Shown piece after piece: positions 17,471 to 25,779 of a stretch of DNA of 32,395 bases (the stretch's first letter is position 1; every line of letters starts with the position of its first letter). The stretch is taken from IMG/VR virus record IMGVR_UViG_3300030450_001181, positions 1 to 32,395 of that record; one strand, 5' to 3'. This DNA comes from a virus. The translations under genes and the position numbers were made by a program. Under the pieces are notes generated by a model, which saw only the letters and a program-made list of their open reading frames with translations, was not told the DNA's origin and made no database searches.

Positions 17471-19097
17471 AAGGTGCTCCTTCTTTAGTGTAATTTTCAG
17501 CCATTTTAGTGGCTGCGCCTGACTGCAAACCAGCCATAAGCATCTCTTGGTTCTGGGCTTGCTCTTGTTGTTGTTGAGCAGCCATCTGTTCTTGTTGTAA
17601 TTGCTCTGGAGTCTTGACTAGGTTGGTTGTATCTATAGATCCACTCGCAGCTAAACGCCTAAGAGCTTCTTCCATGTTTAGATACTGAGCCATGACTTCA
17701 GGGCCAAGAGCTTGATTAGCGACAGAGATAAACTCAACTAATTTGTTGCGATCATCTCCTCTACCAATAGCTTCTAAGCCTGTAACAGGTTTAGGATTAA
17801 CTAATGGTTCGCCTGTCTCTTGGTCATTTGGAAAGTTAGGTAGTTTTCCTTTTCTTTGCAAGATGTAGATAAGTCTATGTACCAGTGGCAGCTGTAATTC
17901 TTGGGTGAGAATTGAATACAAACCACCTATAGATGCTTCTAATTCTTGTGCCATAAATCTGATCTCTTCAGCTGTAACTCTTTCGCCTGGTCTTTGAATT
18001 GCAGTGTTAAGTAAGAAAGCAAATTGCAATCTTCCTTCTATTCGATCAATAGTTTGTTGAGCTATACCAAGGTCTTGTGCCTTCTGACTTTGGATAACAG
18101 TAACGTCAGCTGCATTGCCTTGGATGATTGCACCATTGGCTGCATTGGCTATTGTCCTTGGCCTAGTAGTTCCATTTGGATTAACTAGGAATAGGATTTT
18201 GGCAGCCGCTGCACTGCCTTCCAAGACGCTTTGATATAGGGATTCAAGGGACAGAAGATCGCCGTAATATTGCTCAACATATGAACGTCCATACTCTTCA
18301 TCGTCGATTCGATTGAAGCGCAGAGGAATCCAAGGGCTGCATTTCTCTGGACACATGCCATATGTATTTGGAATCTCTTCTCCCTTTGCTTCCTGATACC
18401 AGGTACAGACTTGATCTTCAAACTTAACGCAGGTATAGACCTTGACTGTTTTCTTTACAGGCCCGTTTGTTTCTTTCTGATCTGACTTATCAGGTAGGAA
18501 GCTTTCAGGAAGAGCATCAGGATAAACCTCTTCTTCAACGATAATTTCCTTAACACAACCCATTGGGTCACGTTGTACTACATAGTTCTGAAGGTGTAAA
18601 ACCCTTATCCCTTCTGGATTTATATAGAGAAGTACGTTACCAGAAACAAGCAGTTGCTTGAAAGCTTCGTGCATTGAAGCTCTAGCTGACATGGTCTCAA
18701 GCATTGTCATAACTGCTTGCTCAACCTTGACCAATGCAGTATCAAGTTCAGTCTTAATCTCTGGCCCTTCTTCTTCTATATTCAAAGCTAGGTTGTCTAT
18801 CTCTAGCTTGAAGAAAGGAGTATTAGGAGGGAAAAGGCTAAGACCTAGTTTGTTTGATAAATGCAGCAGACCTCTTGCGCCTACTGATTGGTAAGGAGTC
18901 TTCAGTCTTCCTTGATCACCTTGCCCAGAGTCAGGGAAGAGACTTGGAATTGTTACCTTTGCACTATCCCTTGCCCTATCTTCAAAGGGATTGCGATTTG
19001 TTTTTAACTGTTCATATCGAGAAGCAATAGTTCCATCCCGTTTATTGGGAGCTTTGCCTGGCTGGACATCAACATTAGTAGTGAGATTGAGTTCCAT
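17364..19097 (-). CDS. Portal (head-tail connector) protein, gp8-like
   Basis: A 577-aa portal protein, slightly longer than T7 gp8 (536 aa). It forms the dodecameric ring for DNA packaging and tail attachment. Typical features are SRYEQLKTNRNPFEDRARDS near residue 26, TIPSLFPDSG, and YQSVGARGLLHLSNKLGLSL with FPPNTPFFKLEID. FNRIDDEEYGRSYVEQYYGD occurs near 265-285, and the AEEIRFMAQELEASIGGLYS helix near 380-400. The C-terminus is Gln-rich (QEQMAAQQQQEQAQNQEMLM) and then shares its DNA with the small overlapping gene. It follows a gp7.3-like gene by 3 nt. Confidence 0.95.
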   Translation of the reverse strand: MELNLTTNVDVQPGKAPNKRDGTIASRYEQLKTNRNPFEDRARDSAKVTIPSLFPDSGQGDQGRLKTPYQSVGARGLLHLSNKLGLSLFPPNTPFFKLEIDNLALNIEEEGPEIKTELDTALVKVEQAVMTMLETMSARASMHEAFKQLLVSGNVLLYINPEGIRVLHLQNYVVQRDPMGCVKEIIVEEEVYPDALPESFLPDKSDQKETNGPVKKTVKVYTCVKFEDQVCTWYQEAKGEEIPNTYGMCPEKCSPWIPLRFNRIDDEEYGRSYVEQYYGDLLSLESLYQSVLEGSAAAAKILFLVNPNGTTRPRTIANAANGAIIQGNAADVTVIQSQKAQDLGIAQQTIDRIEGRLQFAFLLNTAIQRPGERVTAEEIRFMAQELEASIGGLYSILTQELQLPLVHRLIYILQRKGKLPNFPNDQETGEPLVNPKPVTGLEAIGRGDDRNKLVEFISVANQALGPEVMAQYLNMEEALRRLAASGSIDTTNLVKTPEQLQQEQMAAQQQQEQAQNQEMLMAGLQSGAATKMAENYTKEGAPYGPQFTEGGEFPNSLPQTVLDPGIPSGPTTRGQAT

Positions 19098-19100
19098 AAG

Positions 19101-19403
19101 TTAAACAATTGCGAGGCCCTGACCTGTTACATCTCTCTTCAATCTATCTTTACCAAAGCCAAGGGCAGACCTATCCCCTAAAGCAGAGGCTGCATATTCA
19201 GCAGTTCTTACTGGGCCTTTACCAGCTCTAGCTTGAGCTGCTCTTTTCTGTTCCTCTGCCCTTTGCTTTTGCCAATCAAAAGATTTACCCCACTGCCTTT
19301 TACTCTCAGCGAATTGTTCTTTAGATAATGCGAGAGATTGTCTCTGGAGGTCTAAGCTTTCTCCAGAGCCTGAACCTCCGCCGCCTCCACCGCCTCCGCA
19401 CAT
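19101..19403 (-). CDS. Small virion-associated protein, possibly gp7.3-like
   Basis: A 100-aa protein immediately upstream of the portal gene. It begins with MCGGGGGGGGSGSGE, a poly-glycine start encoded by consecutive GGN codons. A Gln/Lys/Arg-rich helix follows (residues 20-60, with QLALSKEQF-like spacing and WQKQRAEEQKRAAQARAG). It ends GFGKDRLKRDVTGQGLAIV. Position, size and the basic C-terminus followed by a short Gly-containing hydrophobic end resemble T7 gp7.3, a virion protein involved in tail/host adsorption. Similarity is weak and from memory, so the name is tentative. The Cys after Met in front of glycine is notable but there is no signal peptide. Confidence 0.6.
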   Translation of the reverse strand: MCGGGGGGGGSGSGESLDLQRQSLALSKEQFAESKRQWGKSFDWQKQRAEEQKRAAQARAGKGPVRTAEYAASALGDRSALGFGKDRLKRDVTGQGLAIV

Positions 19404-19406
19404 GAA

Positions 19407-19598
19407 TCAATCCTCGCTAAGTTTATTTTGCTCAGTGTAGACGGATTCAAGCATTCTTACCAATTCAACTTGACCTAAGTACCTCCATATCTCTCGATCA
19501 GGAGTATCAATGGAGGGACATTTGTCTGGATAAACTTCTTTTAAACGACGGATGAGCATCTCATCTATCGGAGGCCAGAGCATTTCATCATCATTCAT
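19407..19598 (-). CDS. Small protein of unknown function after the exonuclease
   Basis: A 63-aa protein starting MNDDEMLWPPIDEMLIRRLK. The ATG at 19598 overlaps the exonuclease stop by ATGA, the coupling used throughout this operon. A longer TTG-initiated reading is possible but loses this arrangement. It is acidic and predicted helical, with paired Glu/Asp and Trp/Leu (RRLKEVYPDKCPSIDTPDRE, then WRYLGQVELVRMLESVYTEQ). It resembles small proteins found next to gp6/gp7 genes in marine T7-like phages. No function can be read. Confidence 0.75.
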   Translation of the reverse strand: MNDDEMLWPPIDEMLIRRLKEVYPDKCPSIDTPDREIWRYLGQVELVRMLESVYTEQNKLSED

Positions 19599-20326
19599 AT
19601 CGCTGGCTCCCAAAGTTTTACTTCTCCTGTTACATGGTTGTACTCTCCATCCCTAAGGATGCGAGTCAACCTTGCAGTTAGGACGGCATCAGCATAAGTC
19701 TTTTTCTTTTTGACATAGGCAGAATGAACCTTGGCCCACATTTCTTCAAGAGTTTCAGCTTCACCTAATAATTTCCCTGCTGTAACTGGCCCCACTCCTA
19801 TCAATCCTTCTATATTATCTGTTTTGTCGCCACTCAAAGTCTGAATCATCCAGTGTCGATCAGCTTTCTTGCGAGTAATTAATTCAAGATCATCATTAGC
19901 CAAGAGAGTACAAGGTACACCTCTCATGTCTTTATCAGGCGACACAATTACTGGATCGTGGTACTTCTGTCCTGTTGCAAGTAATCCCATAACATCATCA
20001 CCTTCTAAACCATTGAAGCTGATGGCATGAAATTCTTTGGCAACTCTTTCTCTTATGTTTTTAAGACCGAGAGGCTTGCGCTTACCTAGTCGATTGGCTT
20101 TGTAGTCTTGATAGATTCCATGCCTGAAGGTGGGATAATCAGAGAAGCACATGATTGGTTTGCCAGGACTGATGATCTGATACTGAGCAACACGATCTTC
20201 AATCAGTTGCATTGCATCACGTTCATCTAAGTGAAGGGTGTGAAGGTTCTCATCCCATTTGATATCTGTTTCACATGCACAACAGGAGGAATAGATCAGC
20301 CAGTCAGCATCAATTAATAAAGTCAT
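19595..20326 (-). CDS. 5'-3' exonuclease, gp6-like (FEN family)
   Basis: A 243-aa nuclease of the T7 gp6 / flap-endonuclease family, which removes RNA primers and degrades host DNA to nucleotides. The conserved acidic metal-binding positions are all visible: D6 and D8 in LIDADW, E108/D110/D111 in LEGDDVMG, D131/D133 in SPDKDM, and D167/D170 in SGDKTDNI. This last is followed by the helix-hairpin-helix GLIGVGPVTAGKLL. It is shorter than T7 gp6 (300 aa), mainly at the C-terminus. It overlaps the primase-helicase stop by ATGA. In T7 the DNA polymerase gene sits exactly between these two genes; here they are fused head to tail with no gap. Confidence 0.95.
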   Translation of the reverse strand: MTLLIDADWLIYSSCCACETDIKWDENLHTLHLDERDAMQLIEDRVAQYQIISPGKPIMCFSDYPTFRHGIYQDYKANRLGKRKPLGLKNIRERVAKEFHAISFNGLEGDDVMGLLATGQKYHDPVIVSPDKDMRGVPCTLLANDDLELITRKKADRHWMIQTLSGDKTDNIEGLIGVGPVTAGKLLGEAETLEEMWAKVHSAYVKKKKTYADAVLTARLTRILRDGEYNHVTGEVKLWEPAI

Positions 20327-21930
20327 AGTGCGAATAGGGGTAGTTTTAATCGACCTGTTTGCTGGTCGTAGAGCAGCTTGTCCATAGGGCCAGTGACCCC
20401 ACTAAAGCGATTTTTCAGGAGTCGCAGTTGGAGTTCTGATCTCTCAGCTGGATCTCCCTGTTGGTTTCTTTCGGCGGCAAGGACTAAGTCACTTAACTGG
20501 GCCACAGAATGTGAGCTTCTTAAGTGCGAGAGAGAAACTTGTGTGCCCTCCTCATGTCCTTTACCTTCAGGTCGTCTCAAGTGTGAGACAACTATGAGAC
20601 CAACGCCTGTACTTTCTACTACTTGTCGCAGCTTGGTACAGGTAACGTCGAGTGCTCGCCTCTCATCTAGATCACTGATGCCAGAAATAACTATGGTCAA
20701 GTGATCGAGGATAACGACATCAACTCCCTCAGCTGTAGCTAGATATTGAATCTGTTCAACTAAGCGATCAGGATCTATTGATCCAAAGTGGTCGTATAAA
20801 AAGAGGCGACCAGTTCCAAGTAATCGATCAAAGGCATCCTTAAGCTCTGCATCTTCAGAAAGATTGTCTTCAAAATGTAGAGGTCTTGATAGTTCAACTC
20901 CGATTATTCCTTGCAGTGTTCTTTGAATACTTTCTTCGAGTGCGATGTACCCCACTTTCATTTTATTTCTTAGAAAGTGATGGGCCAGCTCTCGACACAT
21001 GCTTGATTTCCCAGTCCCTGATCCTGCGCAGACTGTCACCATCTCACCCTTGCGATATCCCTTAGTTGCCTCATTTAATTTGGGCCAAGGATATTCACAG
21101 ACTGAGGAGGCCCCTGGTTTTATCAGTGCTTCCCATTGGTCAGCGGCTTGTATGATTGAATCAGGTCTTGCAGGTACGGCTTTCCAAAGCAAGTCCCTAA
21201 GCGCATCCCCCTCTCCTGCGAGGAGCATTTCATTAGCATCTTTTCTTGGTAGTCGACAGATAGCTGCCTTACCAAGAGGTAAGACTTCAAGTGCTTTCTC
21301 GGCAGCAGCCATACCAGGCTCATCCGTATCCAAACAAAGGACAATCCGAACAAAAGTGTTTAACCATTTCTGTACTTCAGGAGTGGATAAATACTTTTTA
21401 ACTGATTGAGCTCCGTTTGGCAGTGACACAACAGGGAACTTGTTGCCTTGTACTTGAGAGACAGACATTGCATCTATCTCTCCTTCAGTAATAACAACGA
21501 AAGTATTACCTTGGTTTGTTTGTCTCCATGTGTGTTGAGAAAAGAGCATCATCTTGCTGGTATCACCTAGCCAAATGAATTTCTTATCTTTAAATCTCAC
21601 ATGTTGAGCACATGGTCTGCCTAAGTGATCGTGATAGTTGGCAACTTGAACAGGTTGGTTGTGATATTCAGCGATGCCATAGGGGAAATGAGTAACTGTT
21701 TCTTCTGTGATGCCACGCTTTTTTAATGCACTTGGTTTGATGAATTTAATTAGTGGTGATACTTGTCTTGGTGGTGCGGTTGGCATTGGTCTTGGTTTTT
21801 TTTCTTTTGATGGTTGGTACTGGTAGTCGCATCCAAAGCAGTGAGCATGTCCATCATCAAAGACGGCGAGGTTATCCTTACTGCCACATTCAGGGCATGG
21901 CTCATGCCTCAGGTATTTACTTTTTTCCAT
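20323..21930 (-). CDS. DNA primase-helicase, gp4-like
   Basis: A 535-aa bifunctional primase-helicase of the T7 gp4 family. A zinc-binding domain comes first (C12, C15, C31, C34). The TOPRIM primase core follows, with EGEIDA at 149-154 and CLDTDEPG (D201, D203). The RecA-like helicase has Walker A SGTGKSS (K308) and Walker B VVILDHL (D409), with SHLRRPEGKGHEEG and SLSHLRSSHSVAQLSDLVL as later helicase motifs. It synthesises primers and unwinds DNA at the fork. T7 gp4 ends in an acidic tail that contacts the T7 DNA polymerase. Here the end is GRLKLPLFAL, not acidic, which fits a phage without its own polymerase. Confidence 0.96.
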   Translation of the reverse strand: MEKSKYLRHEPCPECGSKDNLAVFDDGHAHCFGCDYQYQPSKEKKPRPMPTAPPRQVSPLIKFIKPSALKKRGITEETVTHFPYGIAEYHNQPVQVANYHDHLGRPCAQHVRFKDKKFIWLGDTSKMMLFSQHTWRQTNQGNTFVVITEGEIDAMSVSQVQGNKFPVVSLPNGAQSVKKYLSTPEVQKWLNTFVRIVLCLDTDEPGMAAAEKALEVLPLGKAAICRLPRKDANEMLLAGEGDALRDLLWKAVPARPDSIIQAADQWEALIKPGASSVCEYPWPKLNEATKGYRKGEMVTVCAGSGTGKSSMCRELAHHFLRNKMKVGYIALEESIQRTLQGIIGVELSRPLHFEDNLSEDAELKDAFDRLLGTGRLFLYDHFGSIDPDRLVEQIQYLATAEGVDVVILDHLTIVISGISDLDERRALDVTCTKLRQVVESTGVGLIVVSHLRRPEGKGHEEGTQVSLSHLRSSHSVAQLSDLVLAAERNQQGDPAERSELQLRLLKNRFSGVTGPMDKLLYDQQTGRLKLPLFAL

Positions 21931-22117
21931 CCCGCACTTCCCTTACTACTTGAAGGACATCTTCAGGTAGGCCGTCATTAGCAAAGTCATCTCTGCCTGT
22001 GCAGACACGGCACATACCATTCTCTTCTTCTTTAGGAGCAGGGTCTCTCTTCCATGTGATTGTGTAGTAATCACCCAGTGTGCTTGGGGTCATGTGAACT
22101 TGTACTTCTAGACTCAT
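21917..22117 (-). CDS. Small CxxC protein upstream of primase-helicase
   Basis: A 66-aa hypothetical protein overlapping the primase-helicase start by 14 nt. It has a beta-rich N-terminal half (MSLEVQVHMTPSTLGDYYTI, then TWKRDPAPKEEEN) and a CRVCTGRDDF motif near residue 36. The tail is a charged helix, LPEDVLQVVREVRDGKK. Two cysteines alone are not a complete zinc site, but dimeric zinc binding would be possible. Its ATG sits on a stop codon of an alternative frame, and its 5' end overlaps the 42-aa gene upstream. Function unknown. Confidence 0.7.
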   Translation of the reverse strand: MSLEVQVHMTPSTLGDYYTITWKRDPAPKEEENGMCRVCTGRDDFANDGLPEDVLQVVREVRDGKK

Positions 22118-22199
22118 TGGCTTTCTCCCAGTGGTGGATTAGGAGTTCGAGCTCCTTGATTCGCTGCTTGGCTACGTCGATACGTTGTTGTGTATTCAT
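22071..22199 (-). CDS. Tiny helical protein coupled to the zinc-ribbon gene
   Basis: A 42-aa open reading frame whose ATG (22199) overlaps the zinc-ribbon stop by ATGA. It reads MNTQQRIDVAKQRIKELELL, then IHHWEKANES, an amphipathic helix with coiled-coil character; the remaining residues are polar. It overlaps the next gene by 47 nt. The frame, the coupling and the helix periodicity make it a better candidate than the competing longer frame in the same place. It is too short to assign a role. Confidence 0.5.
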   Translation of the reverse strand: MNTQQRIDVAKQRIKELELLIHHWEKANESRSTSSHDPKHTG

Positions 22200-22450
22200 C
22201 TTGGAGTTCTCCAAGTATCAAGTTGATCGATAAGCCATTCATATTTAGTAATGGTTGTTCGACATGACTTGCATTCTTTCTTCTTCCACCTGAGGTTATT
22301 GATCCTAACGATGCAACCACAGTGAGGGCACTTGATGTTCTTGCCATCGTTACCTGCACGATCAGTCTTTTCAATCAGGGCATAGTCTTCAAGGATTCTT
22401 ATATCCTTGCCTCTCACTCTGATTTGTTTGCTTGATGTAATAGGTGTCAT
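22196..22450 (-). CDS. Zinc-ribbon protein
   Basis: An 84-aa protein with a clear zinc ribbon: CPHCG (C41, C44) and CKSC (C60, C63), separated by IVRINNLRWKKKE. The N-terminal part is short and charged (KQIRVRGKDIRILEDYALIE), and the C-terminus ends in a Trp-containing helix. The ATG at 22450 overlaps the endonuclease stop by ATGA; a GTG three codons upstream is possible but less likely. Sitting between endonuclease I and primase-helicase, it may be a DNA- or RNA-binding replication or transcription accessory factor. That role is inferred from context only. Confidence 0.8.
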   Translation of the reverse strand: MTPITSSKQIRVRGKDIRILEDYALIEKTDRAGNDGKNIKCPHCGCIVRINNLRWKKKECKSCRTTITKYEWLIDQLDTWRTPR

Positions 22451-22905
22451 TGATACCACTCAGGGGGAATACTGCCACTAGCCCATTTGAATCCATGTCG
22501 TGTGGCCCATTGGCCATAAGTAATGGATCGCTTGGCTCGGCTGATCTTGTCTTTTGCATTCTGAAAACACAAGCGGATATCCAAGTCAGGATGAAGCTTC
22601 TTAACAGCAAGCATCTTCCTTCTATCCATTGGAGCAAAGAAACCTTTGGCCTCAATAATTACTCCGTTATCCAGAATGAAGTCAGGTCGATAGTTTGCCT
22701 CAATTACATAAGGCAAAGTCATATCTTCATAAGTGAAGCTGACTTTCTTATCAGTGAGACCCGCCGCTAAGCGGGCCTCGAACTTACTTCTGTATTTAGA
22801 ACTCGTCCCCCGACGATACGTTTGTTGGCGTACAAGCGGCAGGTTCGCTCGTGGATTCTTCGACCTGAAATCCGTAGCTCGTAGAACTTTTTGAGTATTC
22901 GACAT
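22447..22905 (-). CDS. Endonuclease I (Holliday junction resolvase), gp3-like
   Basis: A 152-aa protein of the T7 endonuclease I family, which resolves branched DNA and helps break down host DNA. T7 gp3 is 149 aa. The catalytic set is complete: E43 in YRSKFEARL, D75 in NYRPDF, and E85/K87 in IIEAKG. A C-terminal YGQWATRHGFKWASGSIPPE matches the family ending. The chosen ATG (MSNTQKVLRATDF) gives a 110-nt overlap with the SSB gene; a TTG further upstream would add 16 residues. The overlapping 5' part encodes a basic, poorly conserved-looking N-terminus, so the exact start is open. Confidence 0.92.
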   Translation of the reverse strand: MSNTQKVLRATDFRSKNPRANLPLVRQQTYRRGTSSKYRSKFEARLAAGLTDKKVSFTYEDMTLPYVIEANYRPDFILDNGVIIEAKGFFAPMDRRKMLAVKKLHPDLDIRLCFQNAKDKISRAKRSITYGQWATRHGFKWASGSIPPEWYQ

Positions 22906-23410
22906 GCTTATAAATAATGGCAGCTTCAGGCTGAATCTTGATACCGACTCCAAAGTTTCCTGAGTAGCCAGAGCAACGTAAGAAGACTTGGCCTTCTGTT
23001 CCAGGCCCCATCTTGCTAACTGCTTGCTTCTCTTCCTCGGTCATGGGTTGACCTTGAGAGTTCTGCAAAACAGGAGGTCTATTACTCCATTGCTTGTTGT
23101 CTTTGTTGAGTCCTCCGACTCTCATCTTGGCCTTGATTACAAAGACTGGATTACCATCACGCTCTTCATAAGACCAAGGCATGTTGGCAAGTTTGAATTT
23201 CGTATCAGGTTCAGCTGCTTTAAGTTGAGCCTTCCATCTGTCTAGTAATCCAGAGAGTTGCTCTTCAATTTCGGCTGCCTTATCAGCTGGGATCAGGCAA
23301 TTAACTTTCCATACCCCTGGCGTTTCAAATTTTGTATCTGCCTCTACTAACCAGGCAAATTCAAATCCGCATCGAGGTGTAGTCAGGTTTAGTACTTCTG
23401 ATTTAATCAT
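22796..23410 (-). CDS. Single-stranded DNA-binding protein, gp2.5-like
   Basis: A 204-aa protein in the gp2.5 slot (T7 gp2.5 is 232 aa). It coats ssDNA at the fork and promotes annealing. It has an OB-fold-type beta-rich body (GFEFAWLVEADTKFETPGVW, then KVNCLIP, and later FVIKAKMRVGGL and FGVGIKIQPEAAIIYKH). The disordered tail ends in SSGDEF. A mildly acidic tail with a C-terminal phenylalanine is the gp2.5 hallmark used to contact replisome partners. The ATG overlaps the RNA polymerase stop (ATGA), and its last 110 nt overlap endonuclease I. Confidence 0.88.
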   Translation of the reverse strand: MIKSEVLNLTTPRCGFEFAWLVEADTKFETPGVWKVNCLIPADKAAEIEEQLSGLLDRWKAQLKAAEPDTKFKLANMPWSYEERDGNPVFVIKAKMRVGGLNKDNKQWSNRPPVLQNSQGQPMTEEEKQAVSKMGPGTEGQVFLRCSGYSGNFGVGIKIQPEAAIIYKHVEYSKSSTSYGFQVEESTSEPAACTPTNVSSGDEF

Positions 23411-25779
23411 GTGATGAAATAGGTTGATGATTTTGTGATAGTTGGATCTAACTCTCCAAGCTGAGGCTCAGGTGGTAGATCCTCGGTGTTTGTAAGTTGT
23501 GATTCGAGCTTTGATTTGATTTGTGTAAGCCAATCTGTTTGATATAGATCAGCAAAGCTCTGCCTAACAGAATCCCTTAGCTTGCTCATGCTTGCAGGAT
23601 CGGTGGCAAAGCAATCATGCACACCTCCTATATTTGTGGTGGGGTCTCTCTTTCTAGCAAGGATAGATGCCATTGCCATGTGACTTGAGTCGAAACTATG
23701 CAAAATGTTTGCACTTAAAGCGTTAGCCATCCGAGTCTTGTCTAGACCTGGGGTTTCGACTGCTGTCCGTATATCAAGAGAGACATCTGAGAGATATCTA
23801 AGACGAATCCTAGATTCTCTTTGATTCTGATACTGCTGTTGCACTAGTAATCCACTAGGGGATCTCCATTGCAGCGGCTTGTTCTCTTTACCAGCTCTTA
23901 GACCAATAGCTTTGAAATAATTCATAGCATTTACAGCTGGTGCAATTACCTTGACTGATTCTTTATGCAAGATGTTTGCCATGAAGTGCATGGTTGTCAT
24001 ACATCCCTTCTGAACTGTCCAAGATCCATGTCCATACATGTCCTTAGCTCTCTTCTGTGCCCAGTCATAAGCGTAGTAATAGAACGCTGTTCGACTAGCT
24101 GCATAAGGAGTGGTCATTACACATGGCTTGGCTAATGAACGATCAGGTTGCAGCATCAGCCACTTCCTAGCTCGATCATCAGTACAATCTCTTAGATGTT
24201 CATTGACTTTGGTGATGACAGTCGCATAGATATCTTGAGGTCTATCACTTGGATAGAGATTAACCTCAGCTCCAAGGATTTCTGATCTCAATAACCCAGC
24301 AAAATGTTGGATACCTGAGCACGTGCAGTCGAGCATTATGGGTAGGGCACATTCATACCCCCATCCCTGTCTACTGAAGTTGCAATACTCACGACAGAAA
24401 GCTAAGAAACTCCAAGGTTTATCAGCTCTCAACCAAAACTCACTGTTCAACCAAGGGTCATTGCCAGCTCCAATGATGAGCTGTTCTCTTTGCTTTACCC
24501 AATCAATGCGAGTCTGCCAATCTGACTTGAGACCATAGAGATTAGCTCCATGTATTCTCAGCCAGTCAACATGACTCTCTTCAGTAATTGGTTTTGATTT
24601 GGCAAAGAGAAGCAGCGACCTAGATACATCATTGCCTTGCGGATTTAGATAGGGAGGTCGGTAATAAAATCTTCCTCTCCAATCCATAGAAGTTGGAAAG
24701 AATATTTCCTCCTCCTCTTGGAACCTGCGAGCAACCCAAAGAATCTTTGCGTTTGCTATGCGTGTGTTCCTAGTCCGATCATTCTTTTCATGGAGAATCT
24801 TGGCAGTCTTTCTCCACTTGAGTACACCTAAATCTTCTTCATCCAAGTGCTTTGGATAAGGAGGAATAGGCCAGCCATCTCTAGGTAAGAGGCAACCAAT
24901 TTCTAGGTTGTTGTCATAGGCATGTGTTACCTGTTCCAACATCCATGTGTGTACTCTCCAAGCAACAGACTGATGAATGTTTGCAGCTTGAAAGCAAGGC
25001 TCATCACCTGTGCAATTTGCTTGGATGATCTCGTTATTACTCTTGAATAATTTCAAGGGCATCTTTGTGTAATACCCCCCGTTACTTGGAGAAGTCCAAG
25101 GCTTAGGTGGTATCAACATGGGCAGGTAGTTAGGAGTCATTAACTCCTGCATCTCTTTCACGTCATTGATCCATGCCATGCACTCATCAGTTGCCTTAAC
25201 GACACGCTGCTTTTTGTGAGGTAGATCTTCTCTGACTATTTGAATGAGTCCAGTCTCTCTAGCGATGAGATTGACCAGGAATAAACCCGATGCAATCTTC
25301 TCTCTTGGAGTCCAGTTCTCTGTTTGCTGCATCCTTCTGATGGCAGCCATCTTGTGAGCTTGACGACTACGACCCTTCTTAAATCTGAATAACTCTTGAG
25401 TCGTTGCCCTATCCAACATGGTCTCAATCCATAGCTTGTCAGCTACATCCATCGAGACACTGTGAAGTGTCGGACATGCACTCAAGGAATCAATTACAGT
25501 TCTAATGCTTGCGGCTGCCACCTGTTGTGGCGGCAAGTGGGTGATGGGAAGTAGTTGGGCAAAGCTAACTCCTGCTTTGCCTGACTCAATCCTTTTTCTT
25601 ACTGCCCTTAGGTGGACAACTATTTTGTCAACACCATAGGCAGATAGAGCCTCTCCATATTTAGAAAGAGACTCCATCTTTTTCTTTTGCTGTTGATGTG
25701 TGATGAGTCGGACTCGATCACAACCCAGCGTGAGCATCTCTCTTTCGAGAGCCCTTTGCTCTAGTTCACTTGCTCCCAT
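23407..25779 (-). CDS. Single-subunit DNA-dependent RNA polymerase, T7-type
   Basis: A 790-aa polymerase (T7 gp1 is 883 aa) that transcribes middle and late phage genes from phage promoters. The catalytic residues of the family are recognisable: D484 in LDCTCSGIQHF (motif A, where T7 has DGSCSGIQHF), K551 and Y559 in AKPCVMTTPYAAS (motif B), and D722 in VHDCFATD (motif C). SMDWRGRFYYRPPYLNPQGN is the conserved T/DxxGR region. The N-terminal 250 residues are diverged and shorter than T7. The start overlaps the preceding ribbon-helix-helix gene by 19 nt. Promoter specificity could not be deduced because no repeated promoter sequence was found by eye. Confidence 0.97.
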   Translation of the reverse strand: MGASELEQRALEREMLTLGCDRVRLITHQQQKKKMESLSKYGEALSAYGVDKIVVHLRAVRKRIESGKAGVSFAQLLPITHLPPQQVAAASIRTVIDSLSACPTLHSVSMDVADKLWIETMLDRATTQELFRFKKGRSRQAHKMAAIRRMQQTENWTPREKIASGLFLVNLIARETGLIQIVREDLPHKKQRVVKATDECMAWINDVKEMQELMTPNYLPMLIPPKPWTSPSNGGYYTKMPLKLFKSNNEIIQANCTGDEPCFQAANIHQSVAWRVHTWMLEQVTHAYDNNLEIGCLLPRDGWPIPPYPKHLDEEDLGVLKWRKTAKILHEKNDRTRNTRIANAKILWVARRFQEEEEIFFPTSMDWRGRFYYRPPYLNPQGNDVSRSLLLFAKSKPITEESHVDWLRIHGANLYGLKSDWQTRIDWVKQREQLIIGAGNDPWLNSEFWLRADKPWSFLAFCREYCNFSRQGWGYECALPIMLDCTCSGIQHFAGLLRSEILGAEVNLYPSDRPQDIYATVITKVNEHLRDCTDDRARKWLMLQPDRSLAKPCVMTTPYAASRTAFYYYAYDWAQKRAKDMYGHGSWTVQKGCMTTMHFMANILHKESVKVIAPAVNAMNYFKAIGLRAGKENKPLQWRSPSGLLVQQQYQNQRESRIRLRYLSDVSLDIRTAVETPGLDKTRMANALSANILHSFDSSHMAMASILARKRDPTTNIGGVHDCFATDPASMSKLRDSVRQSFADLYQTDWLTQIKSKLESQLTNTEDLPPEPQLGELDPTITKSSTYFIT

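Noticed and set aside
22114-22374. 86-codon frame overlapping the zinc-ribbon gene
   Set aside because: The zinc-ribbon frame has complete CxxC pairs and an ATGA start; this frame is its shadow, although it too ends on an ATGA.
22905-22953. TTG-initiated extension of endonuclease I by 16 residues
   Set aside because: The ATG at 22905 gives a protein of the family's usual length and a shorter overlap.
23625-23650. A further copy of the CCCACCAC motif near 23.63 kb
   Set aside because: It lies inside the conserved RNA polymerase segment DPTTNIGGVHDCF and is explained by coding.
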